A DNA stretch of 64,000 nt from Hydrotaea diabolus (GCA_963513945.1 OY740719.1:170634729-170698728); one strand, 5' to 3'; shown: positions 20,661-32,075, numbered from the stretch's first letter. Made by a program: numbers and translations. Notes: a model not told the origin generated them from the letters alone.

Positions 20661-23282
20661 GTGAACCAACATAGACACGAACTGACCGAGTACCTAGATC
20701 GGCAGAATATTGATATAATGCTACTATCAGAAACTCATCTCACAGACAAATACAATTTTCAGATACCTAATTTTAGATTTTATGGTACTCATCACCCCGA
20801 CGGTAAGGCTCATGGGGGCACTGGTATCCTAATACGTAAACGAATGAAACATGAAGTCGCTGAAGGAGTCTCACAAAACTACCTCCAAGCGACAACAATT
20901 CGTATCCAGATTCAAGGTAGTTTTCTTACCATTTCAGCAATATATTTCCCCCCGCGGTTCGCGATATCAGAAGATATACTTCTGAACTTCTTCAATGGTC
21001 TCGGACACAACTTTATTGCTGCTGGTGACTACAATGCCAAACATACGCACTGGGGATCCCGTTTAGCAAACCCTAGGGGAAACCAGCTGTATAAATGTCT
21101 AATGCGACGTCAAAATAAATTGGACTTTATATCTCCCAGTCAACCTACATATTGGCCTTCTGATATTAACAAAAAGCCTGACTTGATAGACTTCGGTATA
21201 ATAAGAGGAGTTAGTAAATCTAACTTATCTGCAAGTACCTGTACTGACTTATCGTCAGACCACTCGCCAGTTATATTTCTTCTTCACGGGAAGACAGTAC
21301 TTGTAGGTGACCCACTAAGGCTGACTTCATACAAAACTAACTGGTTAAAATACAGGAAGTACATTAGTAGTCATTTAGATTCGAATCATCTAATTTCTAA
21401 CGCGGATGAGATCGATAACAACGTATCCAACTTGAACGTAATCCTGGAACAGGCGGCCATTCACGCTACACACAGACAAATAAAAGTGACAAATAGTTTG
21501 AATACTTACACTAACCGGGAAATAGAGCACCTTGTAAGTGAAAAAAGGAGGTTCCGTCGCGAATGGCAGCGAAATAGGTAACCAGCGGCACGACTAAGAC
21601 TGACTGAAGCTACTAAAAGGTTGCAAAGCGCACTTAGAAAAGAAGACAGTAGACAGCAGGCTAGTTTCATTGCAAGTTTAACTCCGACTGCTTCAACCAA
21701 ATTCTCATTATGGAAAACATTAAGAAATACTAGTATGCCCACCGAAACGCAATTTCCAATACGCGACGCAAATGGCAAGTGGGCAATATCAGAAGAGGAA
21801 AAGGCCAATGTTTTTGCAAACCATCTATCACAGGTATTTCGCCCAAATCCTGCAAGTAGCGACATCCTTCCACCTGTTGATAAAATGTATGCCGTAATTC
21901 CATTGTTTACTAACGCAGATGAAGTTCTGAATGTCATTAAAGAAACCGTGAATCCAGGTAAAGCACCTGGATATGATCTTATCACGCCTAAAATGATCTT
22001 GGAACTTCCCTATATTGCTGTGAAGTTCCTGGCAAAATTATTTAACTCTATTTTGAGACATGGGTACTTTCCTAAAGTGTGGAAAATTTCTCTGATTCAA
22101 ATGATTTTAAAGCCAGGAAAGGACAAATCAATACCTTCCTCGTACAGGCCGATCAGTTTGCTTCCCTGCTTATCCAAACTATTTGAAAAAGTTCTTTTAT
22201 CGAAAATAAAACCGTTTCTCGTGTCAAATAACATAATACCAGACCATCAGTTTGGTTTTCGCGAAGGTCACAGCACTATCGAACAAGTAAACCGTCTGAC
22301 CCAAGCAATTGAAAAATCATTTGAACGGCGAGAATATTGCTGCGCAGTATTCCTGGATGTTGCTCAAGCATTTGACAAAGTCTGGCACTTTGGCTTGACC
22401 TACAAAATTTGCAAATACTTACCGGCAAATACGCATCGAATTCTTGAGTCTTACTTAGAAAACCGCAGATTCAGAGTCAAATGTGGACAACACGTCACCG
22501 ATGACCGCGAAATACTAGCAGGTGTTCCCCAGGGAAGCATCATGGGGCCTATCCTTTACATTCTGTTTACCGCAGATATTCCTACCAGCCCAAACGTGCT
22601 AACATCCACTTTTGCCGATGATACCGCTATAATGGCCACACATAAAAAGCAGGATATTGCATCTATGAATCTAGGTGTACATCTCAGACGAGTAGAATCT
22701 TGGCTCTCTGACTGGAGAATAAAAGTCAATGAGGCTAAATGCACACAGGTAACTTTCACACTGAATTTTAGCACTTGTCCGACATTGAAATTAAACAATA
22801 TCCCTTTTTCTCAATCTGATCATGTTTCATACCTTGGAATCCACCTGGATCGCCGACTCACCTGGAGAAGTCATATCGAAGCCAAGAAAACTCAACTGAA
22901 ACTTAAGGTCCATCAACTTCACTGGCTCCTAAACGCGAACTCAAAACTAAGCCTTGAATATAAGGTCCTGCTATACAACAGTGCAATCAAACCTATCTGG
23001 TTATACGGTGCCCAGCTATGGGGCAAAGCAAGCTCGAGCAATCTCGACAAAATCCAAAGAGTCCAATCGAAGACATTGCGGCTTATTACCGGTGCCCCTT
23101 GGTATATGAGGAATGAAAATATCCACCGAGACTTGAAAATACCTCTCGTTAAAGAGGCAATTCAAAAAATCAATATAAAGCACAAAGAGAAGCTCGAACG
23201 TCATGATAACATACTTGCTAGACAATTATTGTGCAGTCCCAGATCTTTAAGACTTCGGAGAAACGAACGCCGTGTTTTCTAA
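20661..23282 (+). pseudogene. LINE ORF2: endonuclease-reverse transcriptase with one nonsense codon
   Basis: The APE-type endonuclease begins at TWNANGV (about 20643) and includes LLSETHLT, GGTGILI, AAGDYNAKHTHWG and SSDHSPV (His/Asp catalytic region). A single TAA at 21579-21581, where the flanking frame suggests a former Gln, separates it from the reverse transcriptase. The RT continues in the same frame: APGYDLITP, SYRPISLLPCLSKLFEK, HQFGFREGHS, VFLDVAQAFDKVWH, GVPQGSIMGPILYILF and the catalytic TFADDTAI near 22610. No RNase H domain. There is no in-frame ATG at the start; the frame is open back into ORF1, so translation may depend on reinitiation or a -1 shift. It would nick target DNA and prime reverse transcription from it. 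Confidence 0.92.
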
Positions 23283-23299
23283 TCTTCATCCGTAACAGT

Positions 23300-23690
23300 A
23301 ATCGCGAACACACGCGCCCGAAAGACTGTGTAGAATCCTTTTCTACGTCACGTGGCTTAAACGCTCTTATACGTGATCTTTAAAACAGTCAATATCAATC
23401 GCGGACGAACACTCAAAAAAGACTGTGTAGAATCCTTCATTCTACGTCACGTGGCTTAAATGCTATCATACGTGATCCTTAAAACAGTCAACGCGAAAAA
23501 CCTACAAAACCCAAATTACGTCGTCCACTCTGCTATTCTAGAGTTATCCGTTATACATACATAACTAGAGTTCTTCACTCTACATAATATCGCGAACACT
23601 CTGTAAATGACTGTAAGGGTCCTCTGGACCTTTATCACGAGGTTTAAGCCAAACCAGGTTTAAAATCCTCACGTGTGATCCATACCAGTT
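23300..23690 (+). repeat. Three tandem structured units in the LINE 3' untranslated region
   Basis: Units 1 and 2 are offset by 97 bp. Each has an outer stem GACTGT/ACAGTC (23324-23329 with 23385-23390; 23421-23426 with 23484-23489). Each also has a hairpin GTAGAA/TTCTAC and a second hairpin TCACGT/ACGTGA. Loops differ between units while stems do not. Unit 3 (about 23609-23690) keeps the outer stem as GACTG/CAGTT, replaces hairpin 1 with a different 8-bp stem (AAGGGTCC against GGACCTTT) and keeps a bulged hairpin 2. Each unit is preceded by an ATCGCG-GAACACT-like leader. It may be a recognition site for the reverse transcriptase; that role is inferred. Confidence 0.7.
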
Positions 23691-23867
23691 ATATACTATT
23701 GTGACCAAATTAATTAAAATTCCTGCCAATTAGCAGAGACCCACATTACAAGAAATCCATACTAGGATTCATTATTGAATTATACTTAAGATTCGTATAC
23801 TTATTGTTAGGCTCCTTTGGAGCAGATTCAATAATTCAAATAAAGCTTATATAAAAAAAAAAAAATA

Positions 23868-23876
23868 AATAAAGCC
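23868..23876 (+). repeat. 9-bp target-site duplication of the LINE (right copy)
   Basis: AATAAAGCC follows the A-rich tail. The DD41D transposase C-terminus resumes directly after it. Confidence 0.85.
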
Positions 23877-24089
23877 ATACTGGTCGAAATGCTCGAACGA
23901 GTCATCCAAAATTGGACCCTCAGATTGGAAACCCTGAGGCGTAGTTGTGGCCAACATTTGAGGGAAATTATATTCAAAAAATAAATGCCATAAAATGTCC
24001 TTTGAAACTATCAATAAAGACTCCACACTTGATTTGAATTTTTATATTTTTTTGTTTTAAAAAAATTACCTCTAGATGGATCACCCTAT

Positions 24090-25360
24090 ATCTCTCTCAA
24101 ATATGGTATTGAAATCTTATACTCATTGAGCGGGACCTACTTCTTAATGCCAGCTCCGAAATAGTAACTCATTTGATATAGACTCTTTTGTTTGTCTAGT
24201 GGTAACCAAAGATTAGTTCCTTATTCGTAAATTCGCCAGCATTTACGAGCATTTTAAGATGTTGTTTAATGGGAAAAAAGGACATGTTGTAAGCACTTGG
24301 TTTCTTATTCTTTTTTTATATTGTCCAATTTTAAAACATTATAATAATAATATGATAATAATTGATTTTATTCTCAGAACCTTTTTTACTTCACTATGTG
24401 TTTCGATCAATGCCAACATCACAAGATCGAAATATAATCGTCATATCTCTATTACTACGTGAGATACTGTCTTTTTAAGTTCACAGTTTCAGTTTTGTAG
24501 TTCTAGTTTATCCATAATATAGTCTTCTAGCTGAAATCTTTAATTGTCATTGTGGTTGCATATTAAACCGGGGGCTTTACCAGCATAAATTTTATATAAA
24601 TTTACTTAAATTCAATAACAATTTGTCGATTCAACGGCTGTGTGAGCCCCCGTTTTGCTCATGTAGCGACTTGTGCACGAATCAATCTTATAACGAATAC
24701 AATAAGGAACATTATGACTTTTGCGTCAAGAGAATTACCTTATACGGTGGTTCGTTCTTTCTTAATTATACAAAGCACTTTGATCACATTACTATATTCG
24801 CCCCAACGCTCGATTAAATGCACCGCACAGGTCACGATTTGGCGCTAATGTTAACAGCATAATGCTCAGCTCCTCTTTCGATACCAATAACTCAATTCCG
24901 ATCTCCAGTATGGCTTTCAGTTTAAGGTTTTGAAACTCCACACAAAAAAGGATATCATTCCCAAAATTTTTTTTAAGTATGCCTAAAATTTTTCAACCAT
25001 CATAATCAAATTTATATTCAATTTATAAATATATTTTGTGAAGTTGACACAAATCGTTCTATAAGTGCAAAAAATGTAAACACCTAGAAGGCAGAGTTAA
25101 ACTTAAAAGAAACCTTCGAACAGACAAAGCTAGTATATTGTCCAAGTTTAACGTTAATCGGTAAAGTGGTTCTCGAATTTAAGGCGCTTTTACACCGAAC
25201 ATTACATTTATACATGTGACAGCGCGTAGAGAAAGGGCATACCGTGAGATTGAGGCATCCTTGGGCATTAGTATGACAAGCATTAATAAGATATTGCATT
25301 TTCATTTGACAGTGAAAAAAAATTGAAATAACTGCGGTAGCTCAAAGGCAGTTTATAACA
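24090..25360. other. No recognisable gene
   Basis: AT-rich DNA with only short overlapping open frames (for example 24259-24462, and 25084-25305 on the minus strand), none with a motif I recognise. Confidence 0.35.
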
Positions 25361-25362
25361 TT

Positions 25363-25660
25363 GTCACAGGTTACGAATCATGGATCTATGCACATGAACC
25401 CAAAACAAAACCGCAATCGACCATATGGGTCTTTCAAGACGAACCAAATTAAACAAAAGAAAAAAATGCGTGTCAACGCTTTTCATCGCCCGAAGCAGCT
25501 GTTGAAGCCTTCAAATATCATGTTTTGGAGGTGTCTCAATCGGATTGGAAAAAGTGCTTCGAAAATTGGTTTGTCAGCATGCACAAGTGTATTGGTCTTA
25601 AAGGAGAATATTTAAAAAACAATGAAACCATTTTCAAGAAAAATTATTTTATTTTTATTG
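25363..25660 (+). pseudogene. mariner (DD34D) transposase with the catalytic core deleted
   Basis: One frame reads VTGYESWIYAHEPKTKPQST and IWVFQDEPN (the first catalytic Asp region, with GDE changed to GYE), then a stop. In the same frame it continues FSSPEAAVEAFKYHVLEVSQ, SDWKKCFENWFVSMHKCIGL and KGEYLKN, the mariner C-terminus. The roughly 120 residues carrying the second and third Asp are missing. It differs in sequence from the mariners at 1602 and 6304. Confidence 0.8.
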
Positions 25661-26487
25661 CCGGACCCGAAACTCGTAACTTTGGAACGGTAGGACCTCT
25701 TAGCTTAATTTTTGAAAGAAGGTATGGCTATTACTTAAGAGAAAAAATAACAAAAAATCCGACCAATGCTTCAGAACATAGTAATTTTAACCTAGTACCC
25801 CCCGACCACCAACCCAAAAATTTTCAAACCGCTGCCTTTTCACCCCCTTGCATTTTAGGTCATGGTCGTAGATGGGCATATTTTTATGAAATGAGCCAAG
25901 AAATACGCTTGTGAAATTTGTCCCGTCGTGAATAAATTACTCGTATATGAATGTTGATCTTTTCATTTGAAATGTAGGGCATGGCCCATTAGTATTAAGT
26001 TTTATTTTATATTAGTAGAATAAAATGATCTCAAGAGAGCGATCTTTTAGTTTTTCTTTCCCTTTTTGACTGACAACTAATGACTGGACAGATAAATTAA
26101 AAAAAAACGAATGACTAAATGGGCTGACCACAAATTTATTTTATGAAAATATAAAAAGATATTATTAGAAAAATACAAAGTATGCTAGAAAATGTATATA
26201 TTTAATGAATCTATAATGTAAAACAAAAATTGATTTGGGAATAAATGAAATTGAAAGCAAAATTATTTAAAATCTAAAATATTTCCTCATACTGTGTATT
26301 TTAATTGCCTCCTTGTATTTTAGTGGTTTGTACGATTTACAAAATGCAGATCTGCTGTGTGGCCGGTTTAATTTGAACTGGTTTTGTTATTAGTTCATTT
26401 GGGACTAGTTCTGTTACGAGTTTAATTTGGACTTGGCATGTGACTGGTTCAGTTAGGATGGATGGTTCAGTTAGGATGGGCTGTAAC
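25661..26487. other. No recognisable gene
   Basis: AT-rich. GATGGTTCAGTTAGGATG occurs twice in tandem near 26446-26480. The open frame continuing to 25914 after the mariner tail is unlikely to be real. Confidence 0.35.
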
Positions 26488-26812
26488 TAAGAGGCATTCT
26501 ATGACGAGTACTATAGTCACAAGTACTCTACCTGTCACTTTTGATCAGTCCCGTGATATTTCCCATGGTATCTCAGCAGTGCCAATTGACTCCCTGGTTG
26601 TGACGGTACTAGAACAATGAACCTATCCATGAGGAAACTATCACGTGACTGAGAGTCATTCTATGACGGGTACTATAGTCACACGTACTCTACCTGTCAC
26701 TTTTGATCAGTCCCTTGATATGACGCATGGTATCTGAGCACTGTCAACTGAGTCCCTAGTTGGATCGGCACTAGGACAAGGACCCTATCCATGAAGAAAC
26801 TATCACGTGACT
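26488..26812. repeat. Two tandem copies of a unit of about 162 bp
   Basis: CATTCTATGACGAGTACTAT at 26495 recurs as CATTCTATGACGGGTACTAT at 26657. The following blocks (CACTTTTGATCAGTCCC, CATGGTATCT, CTATCACGTGACTG) recur in the same order. Non-coding. The unit is unrelated in sequence to the 161-bp pair at 16250. Confidence 0.75.
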
Positions 26813-29025
26813 GGTTATGTACTGGTCCAATTTCCGGTAGGGTATCTATTGGTCGCGCACTACATACAAGCACTATCGAATTTAATTTTTGTTTCTGTTG
26901 CGATTGAACCTAAATCAGGAGGTGTGGGTGATATTTGAGGGCATGGAACGATATGGCCCAATAACTCCGGAGTTGGTTACTGGTTGCTCGTAACGTACAA
27001 AAAGAAATTTGGCCAGAATCAGGTGTAATTTGTCGCTTCTAGAGTTGTGTGTACTGATATCAGTTAAGACCGAAAGAAATTGTTCGTTACGTTTCGTAGG
27101 AGAGGTTTATTCTTTTAGGGTTACATCCGATTTTGTTCAAATTAGTCAAGGTACTTTCCAAAAGACTTAACCAACCATACCAAAGATTAGCTGCTGAATT
27201 GTATTGGGTGAGATATTTTTGACTTTTGACATAATGCACCTAAACATATAATATCCTTATACGATCTTAAGACTGGAATTCACGATACATAAGCCGTTTT
27301 TAATTAAAGAAATACATTTTTTACAAAGCTTCAGGTGCGTTTAAAAGTGTTATTAACGTTAGAATGGATATCCACACTTTCTTAAAGTGTATCTGAATGT
27401 CACCAAATGTGTACATCTAAAATTAAGCCATTGCATATTTAGTTTTTCTTTACAAACCAAAAATGATGTGCTCAAATCACTGACGACACTCACCCAAACG
27501 GCTGAAGCGAAACAGACAAACGAGGGAAAGACATTTGGTTTTGTCAAGGGAAATCGCAACCGCAACACGTAACATTCGAACATTCTAATCATATTTAATG
27601 TGGCCTCGTTAACAATTTCCCGCCAAAAAGGAAACAACGTAAATCGACAAAGTATTCAAAGGGAGTTCGTACCACACAACATGTCTGCATTTCCGCCTGC
27701 TTCGCCATTAGTCTGTACATCTAAGCTGTCAACTGTCTCACCGTCTGGCTGTCAGTCGCTTATTTAAGAATCAGGGAGACCTACTAATGAACAACAGTTT
27801 CGTTATGCGAACATGTCTGTGGAACACAATGAAATTACACCTGTTCGATGGCAACCGACCACATGAGCGATGACGGCTGCTTACTTATGTTGGGAGCAGC
27901 TTATTAACATTGTCATACGTTCAAAGTAAGACAGTAACATTTATTTTTTAAATGCAAAATAATTGTGGGAATTGTTTTTGTTGTCAAATAATGGTAATAC
28001 AAAATGTCGGAACTTAAATTGATTAGAGGCTTACTCTCCAGTAAAGGCATGTAAATACGACATTTATTTAAATGGAGTCTTTAAGGATACGAGTATGACT
28101 TCAGAAATCCAGTATGACTTCAGAATCCAATTATAATGTTATGTCGCCAATGTCATAGTAATTACATCTATCTTATAGTGTTTAGCTTTAATACACTTAT
28201 GTTTGTAAGTTTATTATCAGCGACCTTTGTTCGGTACTTAACATACGACAATAGTTTAATAATCAAATTGATGGACTTTATTGCATTAAAACAGTTGATT
28301 CTTCTTGTTGAAAAAGTGAATTATTCCACAAAGCTAATTAGATCAGGTTTGTTGTTGTTTGTCATATAGGGAAGAAAAAGTAAGTCAGCAAAATTGAAGC
28401 AAACACATTACCGTCTGATAGATGCACGTTTCGCCGTCTGTGTGGGGCGGCTCATCGGTACCATATATGTGTGCTGCCGACAAGGTATCTACTCATTTAA
28501 CGATATATACTTATACTTATATATGGAACATAGCTAGATTTTGCATATACGGAGTATTAAGTCGGAGAGTGAGGATACAGACGACTCACTGAAATAACAC
28601 CTACCATACTGAAAGACTGTCCGACCGACGATTCAAAAAATTTTTTTTCAAATTCTATGCTTACTGGTGAAATTTTTATTTGTTATGAAAAATCATTTTA
28701 ATCCTTTGTCTTTCTAAAAGGAAAAGTAAAATATGTGATCAAGTTAGTTTATAACCATGTCGTTTAAAAAAATATACTCAATATACTGAAATATTTAAAA
28801 ATATTCTGCTAAAAATACCATGGCGTTTTAAATAAAATATACTCAATATACGCAAATGTTTATAATATTCTGTTAAATAGAATTCCTGGCATGGCTGTAG
28901 GTACTTAAAGTATAATTTGTTGTTAGCTTCACAAATATTATGAAGACAAATTGTTACAATAAAGTGCTTAATTTACTTTAAACAAAAAACGACATCTACT
29001 TATATTAGCTAAGTACACGTGTATT
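26813..29025. other. Gene-free stretch, possibly unique DNA
   Basis: Fewer obvious transposon matches than elsewhere. Open frames at 27359-27637 (minus) and 27387-27572 (plus) overlap and look like chance. A direct repeat of about 62 bp sits at 28756-28876 (AATATACTCAATATAC in both copies). Confidence 0.35.
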
Positions 29026-29315
29026 AGGGTGCAATTGTTTAAAAGATGTTCCACATTTGGTCGATTCCAAAACTGACCAAAAACATTACGAAGTGCAAGA
29101 AATGCATTTTAATTTGAATGACCAATTTCGTGAAAGGCTTTAAAAATCTCAACACGCTGCTTAATGTGCACAAATTAAGCAGAGTGTTGAGATTTTTTTC
29201 CATGGTTATATTTGTTAAACATATTATATTAGTTCTAGTAATTAAGTCGGACAGAAAACTTGACGTAAGGGTATGACTCATAAGTAACATCGTGCATTAT
29301 GGTTGGACCACCCTG
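29026..29315 (-). mobile_element. Small deleted DD41D-type element, lineage B-prime copy 1
   Basis: The right end is the complement of CAGGGTGGTCCAACCATAAT, flanked by TA at 29316. The left end TTAGGGTGCAATTG is a poor match. The minus strand opens MEKNLNTLLNLCTL, LRFLKPFTKL and KMHFLHFVMF, matching the N-terminal region at 48300-48440 after frame changes. The catalytic core is deleted. A strong hairpin covers the start codon region. Confidence 0.55.
29142..29197. repeat. Long hairpin: 23 bp plus one mismatch, 8-nt loop
   Basis: AAAAATCTCAACAC and CTGCTTAAT (separated by one mismatch) pair with ATTAAGCAG and GTGTTGAGATTTTT around the loop GTGCACAA. On the minus strand it begins a few bases after the ATG of the B-prime transposase remnant. 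Confidence 0.8.
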
Positions 29316-30783
29316 TACAATGAGACAGTGAGTGAGATGTAATATGGTCCATCTTAAAATACAATTAAATTACATACAAGGAACTTCTCTTCAAATAGCA
29401 AGGTGCGAGGGATTTCAATTTTATAATCACTAACAGTTACCTACCGTCTCCGAAGGGTCTATAAGGGACCTTGGAAAAGGTCTATTTTGGACGCGAAATC
29501 TAGCAAGATAAAATATTTTCAATAAGCCGATACGGCTGGCATCTTTTATGCATTTTGTTATACAGATTAGTTCGAGTATCGGGATTTGGGAGACTAAAAT
29601 CGCAATCTCAGCATTGTGGATTAGTTCGGTAATATATGAATTATTAATTGTATAAGAGAAGAGTAAGATTAATTCCGAGACTCCTAGGCCACTGGGGTCA
29701 TTCAGAAAAATTACAAACATAATTATATTTTTAGCTTCGTGCTATCATTTCATTGTTTTTTGGTATCCATATGTCCGTGTATACTGAAAACCAGTTTAGG
29801 CCCGCAGACCAATAGTGCTCGTATAGGGACTATATCCATGAATTTTTTTCATATATAATGTTTGTTAATTGTAGTATACTATGCCAAACTCGATTGAAAT
29901 CGGAATAAGTCGTTGGATGTAATATGAGAGATAACGAAATAAAAAAAATCTTCAATTTCACTAATATCCGTCTTTATCCAACAAACTTCCTTCTGCCAAA
30001 TTTTAAAGTCGGTCCATAAACCCAAAAACTTACTTAATAAGTGGCTTCAAGATTAAATATCTGTGGTAGCTCTGCACCAATCTGCTCAATTTCATAGCAT
30101 TCTTCCTTTTTCAAAACACTTAGTTTTGCAAAATTTTATCTAGATCGCACCATAGTTGTCACAACGGAATGATTGCGCTTTTGTGTACTTGGTATTTCAT
30201 CAGTACTACCAAATGTTAGTTATTGACTGAAATTTTAAGTTCGTCAAACGCCCGTTATAACATTATTTTCTATAATCCTGCTTTTAGATTACATAAAAAA
30301 TACGAGTACCAGACTAAGAGACTATTTGGTCCACACTGCATTTTTTATAAAAAGAACAGCTTAGATAAGCCAACTTAAAATAGGTTTTTGGGCCACATTA
30401 GAAGGGCTTTATTTAAACGCTGATTTAAAAACAAATGTTTCATTAAAATTTGTGAGAAAACTTCATTGTTTTTGGTGAAACCGGCTATTCATTTATGTTG
30501 AAGCTATATCTAAATTTGAACAATCATCTCCAATCCCACCAGCTTTCGTCCTTGGCACAAGGAACTTACTTACCTGTGCTGAATTTCTTCACGATTGGTT
30601 GTAATATGTGGCTTCAAGAGCTAAAGAAATAAAATCAGATAAACATATATCGAGCGGTATACTTAAAAGTGGTTCTAGCTTAAATAGTTTTGTTAGTTAC
30701 AAACATTCGCCATTAAATTTATAACCATAGAGTGGTGCAGGGTATAACAAATAGTAAACCAATATTTTATATATTTTTTCATA
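29316..30783. other. No recognisable gene
   Basis: AT-rich. A 96-codon open frame on the minus strand (29430-29720) has no recognisable motif. The last 180 bp share phrases with 7674-7990 (AGAGCTAAAG, CCATAGAGTGGTGCAGGG), suggesting a dispersed repeat of unknown class. Confidence 0.35.
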
Positions 30784-30932
30784 CTTAGTAGGGACATAAA
30801 TACTATTACAATTGAACACACCCACTTCAATAGTAGAACTGAACATACCCCGTTAATATCATATGGGTTTTGAAAGCTAACCTCAATCTCGTTAGTCTGT
30901 AACGGTATTTTAAAATTGTTTCAACTTTCATC

Positions 30933-31963
30933 ATGGAGTGGTCAGATAATGAGAACCGTATCGCTGTAATAGCGCTTTTCAGGTGTGAAATGAAAAAAAC
31001 GATATTTTCGAAACGCTCCGGCCACTAGGGATTAGCCGCTTGTTTGAGGAAACGGGAGATGTAAAAGACCGCCACCGGTCGAGCCGCCCACGCTCTGTTC
31101 GAACACCGCCTGTCATCAAAGCCGTTAAATCAAAAATTCACAGAAATCCGCTCCGAAAACAGAAAATCATGGCCCGTGAGATGAATATCATGCAAAAGTC
31201 CATGAGTCAAATCATTAAAAAAGACTTGGAACTTGGGGCTTTTAAACGACGTACCGGACATTTGTTGGCTGCAGCTTTAAACAAAAAATTGGATTGGAAA
31301 ATGCAAACGTCTTTATGTGAATCACGCTGATAACTTGCACAGAAAAATTGTATTCACCGATGAAAAAAATTTTACCGTTCAGGAAAAACTTAACAAGCAA
31401 AATGATAGAGTGTAAGCGCAGTCATCTAAGGAAGCAACTGAACTGATCCCAAGGGTGGAAAAGGGTCATCACCCAGCTTTAGTCATGGTTTGTTGGGGTG
31501 TCTATTACAATGGGGTCACTTACCTGCATTTCTGCGAACAAGGAGTTAAAACATCGGCCAAAGTTTACCAATAAACCGTTTTGGTTGGAAGCTGTTGTGA
31601 AGCCTCTTAACAATTCCCTGTTTCAAAACCGGCCATGGAATTTCCAGCTGAATTCTGCGCCGGACCATAAGGCTAAAACTTTCCAGGCCTGGCTTCGAAA
31701 CAGTTTGCCAGAGTTCGTTTCCTCTAAAGAATGGCCCTCAGGCAGTCCAGATTGGAGCCTATTGGATTACAAATTGTGGACGGTTTTAGGGGACAAATTT
31801 TGTCTACCCCCCCACCCCCCAGCATTGGATCTCTTAAGACTGCTTTGGTTCGAGCGGTGGCCTATTTTCCAATGGATGAGGTTCGTGCAGCTATTGACAA
31901 TTGGCCAGTGCGACTTAAGGTGTGTGTCAAGGCAACGGCGGACATTTGGAATAAGTAGATGCC
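30933..31963 (+). pseudogene. DD37D transposase pseudogene (family F copy 3)
   Basis: ATG 30933 begins MEWSDNENRIAVIALFRCEM. A one-base slip then loses the frame and about 20 bp of the HTH helix is missing near 31040. It resumes ETGDVKDRHRSSRPRSVRTP, IHRNPLRKQKIMAREMN, SMSQIIKKDLELGAFKRRTG. The catalytic half is readable with stops: IVFTDEKNF-like sequence, VVKPLNNSLFQNRPWNFQLN, SAPDHKAKTFQAWLRNSLPE and WPSGSPDWSLLDYKLW. QQDSAP and NPLD have become QLNSAP and SLLD. Inactive. Confidence 0.8.
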
Positions 31964-32075
31964 TTTTGGATACAATATACATCAATATATATATACTAGC
32001 GGAGCCCGGCGTGCGTTGCTACGCCAAAGAAAGTAACACATATGTATATCAAATGTGAAAATAAATTCGTGTAAT

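Larger units (their letters stand above)
18924..23867 (+). mobile_element. Jockey-type LINE, nearly intact, 4.94 kb
   Basis: A non-LTR retrotransposon with a 5' untranslated region of about 290 bp, ORF1 (gag-like, zinc knuckles), ORF2 (endonuclease plus reverse transcriptase), a 585-bp 3' untranslated region and an A-rich tail. It is bounded by an exact 9-bp duplication inside a DD41D transposase gene. Its codon usage is much less AT-biased than the flanking DNA. One nonsense codon in ORF2 is the only coding damage seen. The Jockey-clade call rests on ORF1 with three CCHC-like knuckles and ORF2 without RNase H. Confidence 0.92.
18219..24086 (+). mobile_element. DD41D-type element, family A copy 3, split by a LINE
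   Basis: The left end AAGGGTGATCCATCTAGAGG and the right end complementary to GGGTGATCCATCTAGAGG are flanked by TA (18217-18218 and 24087-24088). The inner terminal repeats are long, roughly 130 bp (GTGTGGAATCTTTATTGG on the left; its counterpart near 24010-24030 on the right). The native element is about 910 bp and is interrupted at 18924-23867 by the Jockey-type LINE. The N-terminal half of the transposase is already deleted. Confidence 0.85.

Noticed and set aside
21506..21985. 159-codon minus-strand frame
   Set aside because: Antisense shadow of LINE ORF2.
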